A stretch of 64,000 nt of DNA, taken from Sediminibacterium goheungense. GTDB lineage: Bacteria; Bacteroidota; Bacteroidia; Chitinophagales; Chitinophagaceae. Made by a program: the position numbers and the translations under genes. The stretch covers positions 1,266,050-1,330,049 of the forward strand of contig NZ_SNWP01000010.1 in NCBI RefSeq assembly GCF_004361915.1, given 5' to 3'. The notes below the pieces were generated by a model. It was not told the DNA's origin. It made no database searches and worked only from the letters and a program-made list of their open reading frames with translations. This document shows, one piece after another, positions 43,191 to 52,457 of the stretch (within the stretch, counting starts at the first letter, position 1; the number at the start of each line of letters is the position of its first letter).

Positions 43191-46100
43191 ATGAGTGCTT
43201 TAGAAAATATAAAAGGTAAGTTCAAGGAATTCGGACCTACTACCTGGAGTATCAAAAACAAAACATCCATCTACCTGATGATGTTGTTTGTGAGTCTCGC
43301 CGGTATATTCCAGTTCGTTACTTTACCCAAAGAACAGTTCCCGGATATTGTCATCCCTACTATTTATGTACAAACCGTATACGTAGGTAACTCTCCGAAG
43401 GATATTGAAAACCTGGTAACAAGACCCATTGAAAAACAGATTAAGGGTATTACCGGTGCCAAGATTAAAAAATTCACCAGTACTTCTCAGCAGGATTTCT
43501 CTGCGATTATGGTGGAATTTGATACAGATGTAAAAACAGATATTGCATTACAAAAAGTAAAAGATGCGGTAGACAAGGCTAAACAGGATTTGCCTAACGA
43601 CCTTACGCAGGAACCAACGGTTCTGGAAGTAAGCTTTAGCGAACAGCCGATCATGTATGTAAACCTGAGTGGCGACTACGATCTCCCGCGATTGAAAAAA
43701 TATGCTGATGACCTGAAAGATAAACTGGAAGACTTACCACAGATCAACCGTGTTGATGTTGTAGGTGCGCCTGAAAGAGAATTTCAGATTAATATCGATA
43801 ATTACCGCATGCAAAGCGCTGGTGTAACATTTGATGATATCAGTGCAGCTGTTCAGCGTGAAAACGTAGATATCTCAGGAGGCTTGCTGGAAGTGGGTAC
43901 TATGAGACGTAACCTGCAGCTAAAAGGTCAGCTCAAAACAGCATTTGATATCCAGCAGATCATCGTAAGAAACAGCAATGGCGCCCCTATCTATCTGAAA
44001 GATATTGCGCATGTGATTGATACCATTAAAGAAAAAGACAGTTATGCCCGTCTGGATGGTAAAAATGTAGTTACCCTGAACATCATTAAAAGAAGCGGAG
44101 AAAACCTGATTGAAACCAGCGATGGTGTAAAGAAAATTGTAGAAGAAGGTAAGAGTGTAATCTATCCTACGGATATGAAAGTGGTCATAACGGGCGATCA
44201 GAGTATTCAGACAAGAACCTCTTTTAACGACCTTGTTAACTCTATTGTTATTGGCTTCGTGTTGGTATTGATTGTACTGATGTTCTTCATGGGTGTAGTG
44301 AATGCTTTCTTTGTGGCACTATCAGTACCATTGAGTATGTTCGTTGCTTTTGTATTCTTACCGGGTGCAGACCTGATTGTAGGAACACACGTAACACTCA
44401 ACTTCATCGTTCTTTTCGCCCTTTTATTCGGATTGGGTATTATAGTAGATGATGCTATTGTGGTAATTGAAAATACCCACAGGATATTTATTGAAGGGAA
44501 AGGAAAACTTAGCACAGCATTCTCTGCAAGGATTGCTGCCGGTGAGGTATTTATTCCGGTATTGGCAGGTACGCTTACCACGCTGGCACCATTCTTCCCA
44601 CTGCTGTTCTGGCCAGGTATCATTGGTAAATTCATGGTGTACCTCCCTACAATGCTCATATTCACATTGGCAGCATCGTTGGTGGTAGCTTTTATCATGA
44701 ACCCGATTTTTGCCGTAGACTTTATGAATCATCCTGAGGGTGAAGAGAAAGAAGCGAAGAGTGCTATCTTTAAAAAGAAAGGTTTCTGGATAGCGATTGT
44801 ACTCGGTATCCTGCTTGATGTAATGGGCGCTACTTTCTGGGGCAACCTTCTCCTGTTCTTTATGATACTGGTGGTATTTAACCGCTACGTTTTAGATGAT
44901 GCCATTCATAATTTCCAGAATAAGGCTTTACCCTGGATCATGAGTCATTATGAAAGTCTTTTACGCTGGGCATTGAATGGCTGGAGACCTGTACATTTAT
45001 TGTTGGGTACCATTGCTTTATTCTTTATATCGTTATTCATATTTGTAGGATCGGTTGGAAGCGGACGTATTCCGGTTACTTTCTTTCCGAAAGGAGATCC
45101 TAACCAGATTTTTGTGTACCTCAAATTACCCGTTGGTACAGATGTGAAGTTTACAGACTCTATAACCAGAATACTGGAAGGTCGTGTAAACAAAGTATTG
45201 GGTACTGAAAATGGTAAAAAGAATCCAATCGTTGAAAGTATCATCAGTAACGTAGCTGTGGGTGCTAGTGACCCTACATCGGGCGACAGAAGTACAAGAA
45301 GCGAATTAGGAAGGATACAGGTATCTTTTGTAGAATTTGAAAAAAGACACGGCGTTTCCACCAGACCTTATCTGGATCAGATACGTGCTTACATGAAAGG
45401 TATCCCCGGTGCAGAGATCAGTGTTGACCAGGAAAATGGTGGGCCTCCCACAGATCCTCCTATCAATATTGAAATTGCCAGTGAAGATTTTGACGCCATG
45501 ATTAAAGGTGCTACCTCACTCAAAAATTACCTTGATTCCATTCAGGTTCCGGGTGTAGAAGAGTTGAAAATGGATGTTGACCTGAAAAATCCGGAAATCA
45601 CATTGGTGGTAGACAGACAAAGAGCGCTTATTGAAGGTGTATCTACTGCACAGATCGGTATGGAAATACGCACTGCTTTATTTGGTCGTGAAGTATCGAA
45701 AGTGAAAGAAGGAAAAGAAGAATATAAAATTCAGTTGCGTAACCTCGAATTACAACGTAAGAGTTTAACAGATCTGTTGAATATGCGTATCTCTTTCCGT
45801 GATATGGCTGCCGGTGGTGCCGTAAAACATATACCGATCAGTGCATTGGTAAAAGTTGAACCAACCAGCACATTGGGTAGTGTAAAAAGAAAAAATCAGA
45901 AACGATTGATTACACTACGCTCCAATGTTTTAACTACAGAAGGTTATAATGCGACAGCTGTAAACGCTGAACTCACCAAGCATATTGCTGACTTCAAAGG
46001 TTTACCTGATGGCGTAACGATTAAACAAACAGGTGAAGGTGAGCAACAGGCAGAAACTGGCGCATTCCTTTTCAAAGCATTGTTGATTGCATTAGGTTTG

Positions 46101-46790
46101 ATTTTACTGATCCTGGTACTACAGTTTAACAGTGTAAGTAAACCGGTTATTATTTTAACGGAAATCATCTTTAGTGTGATTGGTGTATTCCTTGGATTCA
46201 GTATTACAGGTATGGAAGTATCGGTGCTAATGACCGGGCTCGGGATTGTAGGTCTGGCTGGTATTGTGGTGAAGAATGGTATCCTTGTAATTGAATTTGC
46301 GGATGAACTGAGAGCAAGAGGCATGAAAACAAAAGAAGCCGTGATAGAAGCAGGTAAAACACGTATCATACCGGTACTGCTAACCGCTCTTGCTGCGATA
46401 CTGGCTTTCATTCCAATTGCAGTTGGTTTCAATATCAACTTTATTACCCTGTTCTCTGAATTGAATCCAAGAATATTCTTTGGTGGTGATAACGTAGTAT
46501 TCTGGAAGCCATTAAGCTGGACCATTATTTTTGGTCTTGCCTTCGCCTTCTTTATGACACTGATTATTGTACCGGCGATGTACCTGATTGCTGAGCGTTT
46601 ACGCAGACCTATGCGTAGAATGTTTGGCGGTAAGTGGATCAGTTTTATGGGTATTCCACCGTTAACGATCATCTTCCTCTTATTGATGGTAGCTACTTTG
46701 ATCAGAAACAGGATAGCAAGGAAAAAACGTGAGAAACGTTTGAAGAATGTATCAACCGTGAACCAGGCGTTTACAGGCAGCTGGTTCTAA
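43191..46790 (+). CDS. RND family efflux permease
   Basis: An inner-membrane proton-driven transporter of 1199 residues, AcrB/HAE1-like. The proton-relay residues are present: paired aspartates in GLGIIVDDAIVVIEN and the lysine in GIVVKNGILVIEFADE. The two large periplasmic loops are present, with the characteristic DLPNDLTQEPTV. It is about 150 residues longer than typical AcrB: extra hydrophobic helices follow the first transmembrane bundle (around ILLDVMGATFWGNLLLFFMIL), and the C-terminal part also carries an insertion and a basic tail. It lies 63 bp after the adaptor and is closed by a strong terminator. Substrate unknown. Confidence 0.92.
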   Translation: MSALENIKGKFKEFGPTTWSIKNKTSIYLMMLFVSLAGIFQFVTLPKEQFPDIVIPTIYVQTVYVGNSPKDIENLVTRPIEKQIKGITGAKIKKFTSTSQQDFSAIMVEFDTDVKTDIALQKVKDAVDKAKQDLPNDLTQEPTVLEVSFSEQPIMYVNLSGDYDLPRLKKYADDLKDKLEDLPQINRVDVVGAPEREFQINIDNYRMQSAGVTFDDISAAVQRENVDISGGLLEVGTMRRNLQLKGQLKTAFDIQQIIVRNSNGAPIYLKDIAHVIDTIKEKDSYARLDGKNVVTLNIIKRSGENLIETSDGVKKIVEEGKSVIYPTDMKVVITGDQSIQTRTSFNDLVNSIVIGFVLVLIVLMFFMGVVNAFFVALSVPLSMFVAFVFLPGADLIVGTHVTLNFIVLFALLFGLGIIVDDAIVVIENTHRIFIEGKGKLSTAFSARIAAGEVFIPVLAGTLTTLAPFFPLLFWPGIIGKFMVYLPTMLIFTLAASLVVAFIMNPIFAVDFMNHPEGEEKEAKSAIFKKKGFWIAIVLGILLDVMGATFWGNLLLFFMILVVFNRYVLDDAIHNFQNKALPWIMSHYESLLRWALNGWRPVHLLLGTIALFFISLFIFVGSVGSGRIPVTFFPKGDPNQIFVYLKLPVGTDVKFTDSITRILEGRVNKVLGTENGKKNPIVESIISNVAVGASDPTSGDRSTRSELGRIQVSFVEFEKRHGVSTRPYLDQIRAYMKGIPGAEISVDQENGGPPTDPPINIEIASEDFDAMIKGATSLKNYLDSIQVPGVEELKMDVDLKNPEITLVVDRQRALIEGVSTAQIGMEIRTALFGREVSKVKEGKEEYKIQLRNLELQRKSLTDLLNMRISFRDMAAGGAVKHIPISALVKVEPTSTLGSVKRKNQKRLITLRSNVLTTEGYNATAVNAELTKHIADFKGLPDGVTIKQTGEGEQQAETGAFLFKALLIALGLILLILVLQFNSVSKPVIILTEIIFSVIGVFLGFSITGMEVSVLMTGLGIVGLAGIVVKNGILVIEFADELRARGMKTKEAVIEAGKTRIIPVLLTALAAILAFIPIAVGFNINFITLFSELNPRIFFGGDNVVFWKPLSWTIIFGLAFAFFMTLIIVPAMYLIAERLRRPMRRMFGGKWISFMGIPPLTIIFLLLMVATLIRNRIARKKREKRLKNVSTVNQAFTGSWF

Positions 46791-46825
46791 ACATAGTTTA
46801 CAGTTGGTTTTTGGTAATAATCCAC

Positions 46826-46857
46826 GCCGCCCCTGTTCTCAGGGGCGGCTTTTTTTA
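46826..46857 (+). terminator. terminator of the efflux operon
   Basis: A perfect 10-bp stem GCCGCCCCTG / CAGGGGCGGC with a TTCT loop is followed by eight T. It lies 36 bp after the RND permease stop. Confidence 0.92.
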
Positions 46858-46885
46858 CCGGAAATACTAAGCACTTTTCAAATAC

Positions 46886-46915
46886 ATCTGTGTACCCCTG
46901 TGTATTCTGTGGTAA
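46886..46915. repeat. CTGTG-type repeat 5' of the GxxExxY remnant
   Basis: ATCTGTG and CTGTGTATTCTGTGG resemble the arms of the palindrome at 47312-47358 (CTGTGAATCTGTGG), so the GxxExxY remnant between them has related sequence in inverted orientation on both sides. The match is imperfect. Confidence 0.4.
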
Positions 46916-46925
46916 TACAACGAAT

Positions 46926-47314
46926 ATGAACAAGTACAACCAAATAGATTATCCTTCGCAATCATTGAGCGATCAGTTAATTGGCATTGGCATGGAGATT
47001 CACAGACTTCTTGGCAAAGGTTTTTTAGAAATTGTTTATAAAGACGCTTTTGAATACGAATTGAGAAATCAGGGTATCACATATGAAAGAGAAAAAGAAT
47101 ATTCAGTTACCTATAAAAACATCATTTTACCACATAAATTTTTTGCCGATTTTGTTATTGATAACTGTATTATTTTAGAAATCAAATCAAAATCCGGGAA
47201 AATTGAGCAGCATCTGGCACAAGTATTAAATTATCTTGCAGTGCCGAAGTTGAAAGTAGGGTTGTTGTGAAACTTCCATGAAAAATCATTGCAATACAAA
47301 CGAATCATATTATA
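46926..47314 (+). pseudogene. GxxExxY family protein, degraded C-terminus
   Basis: The 115-codon reading frame from ATG 46926 (MNKYNQIDYPSQ) carries the naming motif GFLEIVY and a PD-(D/E)xK-like nuclease core, D in FFADFVIDN and EIK in ILEIKSK. It stops at TGA 47268-47270 after LKVGLL. The next codons read NFHE in the same frame. Then, after an apparent loss of one A from an A-run, KSLQYKRIIL-stop follows in the next frame, ending at 47314. That is the usual family ending. The gene is thus broken by one in-frame stop and one frameshift in its last 15 codons; residual function of the truncated protein cannot be excluded. Confidence 0.75.
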
Positions 47315-47358
47315 ATCTGTGAATCTGTGGCTGATTTTTCGCCACAGATTCACAGATT
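47312..47358. repeat. 19-bp perfect palindrome, CTGTGAATCTGTGGC family
   Basis: Arms 47312-47330 and 47340-47358 pair perfectly around a 9-nt loop. The arms match those of the palindrome at 21261-21304 at 17 of 19 positions. It abuts the shifted-frame end of the GxxExxY remnant and lies 48 bp before the next gene. Confidence 0.75.
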
Positions 47359-47405
47359 ACTGTAATAATTATTTCAAATTAACTACTTATATTAAAAAAG
47401 AACTC

Positions 47406-48200
47406 ATGAAACAAAACCATGAAATAGATTATAAGATTTACGGGGAGGAAATGCAATATGTTGAGATTGAGCTTGATCCGAATGAAACCGCGATTGCAGA
47501 ACCGGGCGCTTTTATGATGATGGAAGACGGTATCCAGATGGAAACCCTCTTTGGTGATGGGAGTAAACAGCAAGGTGGCCTATTAGGCAAACTACTCAAT
47601 GCAGGTAAGCGTGTTCTGGTGGGTGAAAACCTGTTTATGACCGCTTTCACCAATATTACTGGCGGCCTCAAAACGGTAAGCTTTGCTTCACCTTACCCAG
47701 GTAAAATTATACCCATCGATCTTTCCCGTTTTCAAAACAAAGTCATTTGCCAGAAAGATGCTTTTCTCTGTGCGGCTAAAGGCGTTAGTGTGGGTCTTGA
47801 ATTTCAACGTAAACTGGGTACCGGTTTGTTTGGTGGTGAAGGTTTTATCATGGAAAAACTGGAAGGAGATGGCATGTGTTTTCTTCATGCCTGTGGTCAT
47901 GTTGTACAAAAACAACTACAACCCGGCGAATTGCTGAAAGTAGATACCGGCTGTATTGTGGGCTTCACTTCAGGCATTGATTACGATATTCAGTTTGTTG
48001 GTGGCATAAAGAATACCATTTTTGGCGGTGAGGGTTTATTCTTTGCTACCCTACGCGGACCTGGCATTGTTTGGATACAAACTTTACCCATCAGCCGTTT
48101 GGCTGGCCGTATACTTGCTTATGGCACTTATAACAGAAAAGAAGAAGGCAGTATCCTGGGAGGGATCGGCAATATATTAGACGGGGATGGATGGAGATAA
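47406..48200 (+). CDS. AIM24/TIGR00266 family protein
   Basis: A 264-residue cytoplasmic protein of the TIGR00266/AIM24 family, made mostly of beta-strands with Gly-rich turns: EPGAFMMMEDGIQMETLFGDG near the N-terminus, then GGEGFIMEKLEGDGMCFLHACG, and a late GGEGLFFATLRGPG. The biochemical function is unknown; a few members have been linked to membranes. The ATG at 47406 (MKQNHEIDYKIYGEEM) is chosen over 47319, whose extension reads through the palindrome. Confidence 0.88.
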   Translation: MKQNHEIDYKIYGEEMQYVEIELDPNETAIAEPGAFMMMEDGIQMETLFGDGSKQQGGLLGKLLNAGKRVLVGENLFMTAFTNITGGLKTVSFASPYPGKIIPIDLSRFQNKVICQKDAFLCAAKGVSVGLEFQRKLGTGLFGGEGFIMEKLEGDGMCFLHACGHVVQKQLQPGELLKVDTGCIVGFTSGIDYDIQFVGGIKNTIFGGEGLFFATLRGPGIVWIQTLPISRLAGRILAYGTYNRKEEGSILGGIGNILDGDGWR

Positions 48201-48202
48201 AA

Positions 48203-48275
48203 TGAGCTTATGGCGTATAGTTTATAGTATTTAAAGCTATATGCTATGAACTATAAGCTACACGCCATATACTCA
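48203..48275. repeat. AT-rich palindromic repeat
   Basis: A 73-bp element whose ends (TGAGCTTATGGCG ... CGCCATATACTCA) and inner words (ATAGTTTATAG ... CTATGAACTAT) form an imperfect palindrome with a short insertion in the right arm. Its left arm matches the minus strand at about 39090-39112 with only transition differences. It fills most of the 92-bp gap between two genes. Confidence 0.6.
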
Positions 48276-48292
48276 TCCGATTAATCATAATT

Positions 48293-49063
48293 ATGATCAA
48301 TAGTACAGTTTCTTTAAAGGATTTTTTTGATAAGAAAGTCATACAATACAATCAACCTTCCTTTATTAAAGACGATCCGATAATTGTTCCACATTTTTTT
48401 TCAAAAAAACAGGACATTGAAATTGCCGGTTTTTTTGCTTCCATTTTTGCCTGGGGCAACCGTACAACTATTATTAAGAAGTCTTTTGAGTTAATGCAAC
48501 TGATGGGCAATGCTCCTTATGATTTCTGTCTTCAACATACAACCAATGATCTCAAATCATTGCTCCATTTCAAGCATAGAACATTTAATGCAACTGATCT
48601 TTTATACTTTATTGCCTTTCTCAAATTACATTATAGCAGCTACCATTCTTTAGAAGAAGCTTTTATGCCTACCTCAGCAACTGATATGGAAAGCCGACTC
48701 ACTTATTTTCATAATTATTTTTTCTCATTACCCGAAACCCCTTCCCGTACTAGAAAACATATTGCCACCCCTTATAAAGGTTCATCCTGTAAAAGGTTGA
48801 ATATGTTTTTACGATGGATGGTAAGGAAAGATAAAGCAGGTGTTGATTTCGGCATCTGGAAAAAAATCAAACCAGCCGATTTAATTTGCCCGATTGATTT
48901 ACATGTAGCAAGGGTTGCCAAACGTTTTCAATTATTGGATCGGAAACAAATGGATTGGCTGGCCGCTATTGAATTAACAAATTATCTGCGCGAACTGGAT
49001 CCTGCTGATCCTGTGAAATATGATTTTGCTTTATTCGGATTGGGCGTCATCGAAAAATACTGA
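48293..49063 (+). CDS. TIGR02757 (DUF2400) family protein
   Basis: A 256-residue soluble protein recognised by SFIKDDPIIVPHFFSKKQDIEIAGFFAS..FAWGNR near the N-terminus, NMFLRWMVRKD in the middle, and PIDLHVARVAKRF towards the end. The helical layout with LCPIDLH resembles HhH-type DNA glycosylase folds, but this is a loose analogy and no function is established. It ends 36 bp from a convergent outer-membrane gene, with a hairpin between. Confidence 0.85.
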   Translation: MINSTVSLKDFFDKKVIQYNQPSFIKDDPIIVPHFFSKKQDIEIAGFFASIFAWGNRTTIIKKSFELMQLMGNAPYDFCLQHTTNDLKSLLHFKHRTFNATDLLYFIAFLKLHYSSYHSLEEAFMPTSATDMESRLTYFHNYFFSLPETPSRTRKHIATPYKGSSCKRLNMFLRWMVRKDKAGVDFGIWKKIKPADLICPIDLHVARVAKRFQLLDRKQMDWLAAIELTNYLRELDPADPVKYDFALFGLGVIEKY

Positions 49064-49067
49064 TTGC

Positions 49068-49093
49068 ATACCCCTGGTCCGGAGCAGGGGTAT
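49068..49093. terminator. hairpin between convergent genes
   Basis: A perfect 9-bp inverted repeat ATACCCCTG / CAGGGGTAT with an 8-nt loop lies exactly between two converging stop codons. There is no strong T-run on either strand, but the position suggests a shared terminator. Confidence 0.5.
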
Positions 49094-49098
49094 AAAAA

Positions 49099-51906
49099 TC
49101 AGAAGAAGAACAGACTTTGTCTACCTCCTACCTTACCTCCGGCTCCTTTGCCTGCAGCACCAAAACTTCTGATATTATAGGTGAAGGTGAGCATGAAATA
49201 GCGCTGAAGAATATTTACCTGCCTGTCTGTTATATAGTTTTCAGCTGAAAAACGGAATACCGATCTGTTCTGATTCAATAAATCAGATACTGAGAACTTC
49301 AGCTGTGCTTTATCATCTTTCATAAACAGATAAGTAAGTCCGGCATTCAGTAAAGCCACTGTTTTTTGAACACCAGGTGCAGTCTGAGAATTATAACGGT
49401 GATCGAGTGTCATTTCCCAGACAAATTTCTTAGGTACTCTGATTACAAGATCAGTATTAATATTCTGACGCTCTACTTTCAGGTCACGAAAATTCGAGCT
49501 CTCATAATAGGCATTGTTCACCCCTCGGTTATAGGAAATATTCCATTCAATTTTATCATTCCAGTTGATGCCACCCCGTACAAAGGGACCAAAATCGATA
49601 TTCTTCACATAACTCTTTTTTGAGTTGATGATCAGGAAGTTGCGGGTATAGTTAAGATTATATCCAGTTCCTACCTGAAAGCTGAATGTTTGATTGACTT
49701 TGTATTGTTTATTGAAATAAAAGTTGGTATAGAAATTATGTATGCCATCTGCATTTACCGGCATGGTCGTCTGTACGCCATTCGCTGCAATTTCTCTGCT
49801 TCTCACCACACCATTGTTGCTGATATTTCCTCCCAGATAGGCACTGATAAATAGCTGCTTTTGGGTAACATTCTTGAAGAAATTCAGGTTAAATCCATGA
49901 GACAGCGCAGGTTGCAGATCAGGATTGCCTTTATTAATGTATAATGGATTGGTATTATCAGCCACCGGTTGTATATCACTGATACCCGGAGGGTTCACAT
50001 TGGCATTATAACTCAGGTTGAATTCTTTCCAGCTGATATTGGCACCTGGGATGATATAATTAAAATGTTGATCAAGTTTTTGGCCAATGGATACATAACG
50101 GTTGTTCAGGTCGAGCCATAAAAAATTGACGGTAGCCGTTACACTAAGTTTCTTATATCGGTAATTTAAGCCACTGGAAATATTGTTTCTCCAGCTCGTT
50201 CTTTCCAGGTGATTTGTAAGTATAGTATTTAACTGATCATATTTACCACTTCCCGCATCCTTATTATAGGTAGCCAGCGCGTCCTTATTTTCAAAAAAGG
50301 TCATGGCATAACCTAAGCGCCAGGTAAGATCTTTGCTAAGTGGTTCTGCATAGTTAATATTGGTACTGGTTGAAAAATTAGCCCGTTCCTGATCACGCAA
50401 CTGATCAATGGTATTGCTACCTGTAGGGAAGAAGGTATTCAATACATTGTTAAACTGATCCGTATTGGTTGTATTGAGACTGATATTATTGAAAAGATTT
50501 AAGTTTCTCCCTTTTTTCTTAAAGTTTTTAAAATAACTCAGTGTATGGCCATAACCCAGGTCTTTCCCTTTTACAGCCTGTAGGTTATTACTTGCATTTA
50601 ATGGTCCATCAACACTGCTGTTAGTGGTAATATTCGTTAAGCGATCGCTATTGGTATTCGTTACCGTTAAGGTTGGTCTGAACTCCATACGTGAAGTAGT
50701 ATCGATTTTCCAGCGAAGTCCAAAACCCAAACGATGGCTTTTTGCATATTGTACTTCCGATCTGTTGGAGCGACTGGTTAAAATGGTATCACCCAGAAAC
50801 TGTTGTCGGTTTTCCAATTCAGTAATATCGTTTCTGGTTCTGCCATAGAAATACTGCGTATTGAGGGTAAGTCCTTTTTTAAATTCGTTATTCAGGTTAA
50901 AACCGATACCTGCAGATTGTTGTATACCCTGTCCGGTACCACCGAATGATATACCATTTACGTTCAATCCACCATTGCCATTGATTGAGATGGAATTAAT
51001 ACCGCTTCTATCGAAACCACCCAATGAGCGTATATCATTAAAGCCAAAACCCGCTTTATTCAGGTTATTACTGAAGCCCAATACACTTACCTGTAGTGTA
51101 TCGCGGAACATATTTACAATACCACCAGCTTCATAACGGTTTGCATCTGCTTTACCGGCATAGGCTTTACCAAACAAGCCTTGTTTGATCGCTTTCTTCA
51201 ATTTTAAATTGATCACCTGTCCAACATCGGCTTTTGCTTTATCCGGATTCAGGTCAAGCTCATCTTTATCGTCCGACACCTGCACTTTATCGATGAGGTT
51301 AGCGGGTAAATTTCTGGTGGCCATTTTGGGGTCACCACCAAAAAAGTCTTTACCATCTACCATGATCCGGTTTACTTTTTTGCCATTCACAGTAATATTA
51401 CCATCTGCATCGAGTTGTACTCCCGGTAATTTTTTCAACAAATCTTCTACTAATGCGGAGGGAAGTGTTTTAAAAGAAGCGGCATTAAATTCAATGGTAT
51501 CTTTCTTTACAACCACAGGTGGCCTTTCTGCATATACCAATACTTCTTCGAGTGTATTGGCATGATTGGGTGTCATGATAATTGTGCCTGCATCGAAGAG
51601 TGGAGTATCTTTCGTAAGTTTAAACTCTTTCCTTGTAACTGCATATCCTGAATAAGATACTATCATCCGAAGATCAATATCCAGCGGGAGACCACTTACT
51701 TTGAATTCGCCTGATTCTATACTTAATCTATACGTAACCAGCACCGTATCTGCCGCTTTAAAAACAGAAACCGTGGCCAGGTTCATGGGTTGTTTAGTGG
51801 CTGAATCGATAAGTTTACCGCTTAGTGTGCCTGAATTATTTACCTGTGCTGAAACAAGACCAGTGAAAAACATGCTTAGTATAAGCATGAAAATTTTGTT
51901 ACGCAT
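49099..51906 (-). CDS. CarboxypepD_reg / plug / beta-barrel outer membrane protein
   Basis: A 935-residue exported outer-membrane protein: signal peptide (ending GLVSAQ), a CarboxypepD_reg-like domain (about 27-110), a plug-like region (about 130-220, with VNGKKVNRIMVDGKDFFGGDPK), and a long barrel of OMP_b-brl_3 type. The strongly supported parts are the N-terminal beta-sandwich and the aromatic C-terminal strands. It ends GGRQSLFFF, with a terminal Phe. TonB-dependent-receptor-like, but no TonB box or SusD partner was found nearby, so the substrate and the mode (transport or assembly) are unknown. A small membrane ORF lies 42 bp upstream. Confidence 0.85.
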   Translation of the reverse strand: MRNKIFMLILSMFFTGLVSAQVNNSGTLSGKLIDSATKQPMNLATVSVFKAADTVLVTYRLSIESGEFKVSGLPLDIDLRMIVSYSGYAVTRKEFKLTKDTPLFDAGTIIMTPNHANTLEEVLVYAERPPVVVKKDTIEFNAASFKTLPSALVEDLLKKLPGVQLDADGNITVNGKKVNRIMVDGKDFFGGDPKMATRNLPANLIDKVQVSDDKDELDLNPDKAKADVGQVINLKLKKAIKQGLFGKAYAGKADANRYEAGGIVNMFRDTLQVSVLGFSNNLNKAGFGFNDIRSLGGFDRSGINSISINGNGGLNVNGISFGGTGQGIQQSAGIGFNLNNEFKKGLTLNTQYFYGRTRNDITELENRQQFLGDTILTSRSNRSEVQYAKSHRLGFGLRWKIDTTSRMEFRPTLTVTNTNSDRLTNITTNSSVDGPLNASNNLQAVKGKDLGYGHTLSYFKNFKKKGRNLNLFNNISLNTTNTDQFNNVLNTFFPTGSNTIDQLRDQERANFSTSTNINYAEPLSKDLTWRLGYAMTFFENKDALATYNKDAGSGKYDQLNTILTNHLERTSWRNNISSGLNYRYKKLSVTATVNFLWLDLNNRYVSIGQKLDQHFNYIIPGANISWKEFNLSYNANVNPPGISDIQPVADNTNPLYINKGNPDLQPALSHGFNLNFFKNVTQKQLFISAYLGGNISNNGVVRSREIAANGVQTTMPVNADGIHNFYTNFYFNKQYKVNQTFSFQVGTGYNLNYTRNFLIINSKKSYVKNIDFGPFVRGGINWNDKIEWNISYNRGVNNAYYESSNFRDLKVERQNINTDLVIRVPKKFVWEMTLDHRYNSQTAPGVQKTVALLNAGLTYLFMKDDKAQLKFSVSDLLNQNRSVFRFSAENYITDRQVNILQRYFMLTFTYNIRSFGAAGKGAGGKVGGRQSLFFF

Positions 51907-51948
51907 GATGATGCATTTCTCTTTACAATTAATAATGGGAAACCTATT

Positions 51949-52125
51949 TTAAATGCAGAGGTATAAACCGTTGGGTAAACCAATCCATTCAAAACCGGCT
52001 GTTTCCGGGCTTATTTTTTTTCCGGTGCAGGAAGGCTGCTTACATAAGCTAATGATACCGATCAATGCAGCAGTTGTTAGCAACAACAACAGCATGAGAG
52101 GTTTCGATTTTCTGATGTTAAGCAT
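51949..52125 (-). CDS. small predicted membrane/exported protein
   Basis: A 58-codon ORF from ATG 52123-52125 with a basic N-terminus, a hydrophobic helix (MLLLLLTTAALIGIISLC) and a short polar tail with a second Cys. It is 42 bp upstream of the large outer-membrane gene and in the same direction. The helix sequence could be a signal anchor or lipoprotein-like leader. No family was recognised, and the coding status rests on composition and position only. Confidence 0.4.
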   Translation of the reverse strand: MLNIRKSKPLMLLLLLTTAALIGIISLCKQPSCTGKKISPETAGFEWIGLPNGLYLCI

Positions 52126-52256
52126 AAGATTACTTTTCCCCCTCTCGCTTTTGCCTCAGATTTACTTCCAATGCAAGAAGAGAGAAAGCGGTTATTTACT
52201 AAACTCCATTTAAAGAGTTCTGTTACACTAAAAGGTTGGAAAACGAGATAAATTTT

Positions 52257-52457
52257 TTAATCTGTTTCTTCCAGTTCAAAAATTTCTTCTACGGGTACGC
52301 CGAAAAGACGGGCCATTTTAAGTGCCAATACGGTTGAGGGCACATATTTACCCGATTCCATGGTATTTATGGTTTGGCGGCTTACAGCTATTTTTTTGGC
52401 CAGATCATCCTGTGTAAGATTGTGGATGGCCCTTTGCACTTTGATCTTATTCTTCAT
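52257..52457 (-). CDS. XRE-family helix-turn-helix regulator
   Basis: A 66-residue DNA-binding protein made of a single Cro/C1-type helix-turn-helix (NLTQDDLAKKIAVSRQTINTMESGKYVPS), of the short YozG-like type. It overlaps the membrane-protein gene upstream by 4 bp (ATGA), so the two are translationally coupled and probably act together. Likely a repressor of its own promoter. Confidence 0.9.
   Translation of the reverse strand: MKNKIKVQRAIHNLTQDDLAKKIAVSRQTINTMESGKYVPSTVLALKMARLFGVPVEEIFELEETD

Noticed and set aside
44207..44698. Long open frames antisense to the RND permease (also 45944-46672)
   Set aside because: They are on the opposite strand inside an unmistakable RND gene and have low-complexity, Thr/Asn/Ile-rich translations; shadow frames.
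47319..47405. N-terminal extension of the AIM24-like gene
   Set aside because: The extension reads through the 19-bp palindrome and AT-rich DNA; the ATG at 47406 begins the conserved part.
51953..52213. 86-residue frame on the plus strand between the outer-membrane gene and the XRE regulator
   Set aside because: It is opposite to the neighbouring genes, lacks any family feature, and overlaps a more plausible minus-strand ORF with a membrane helix.
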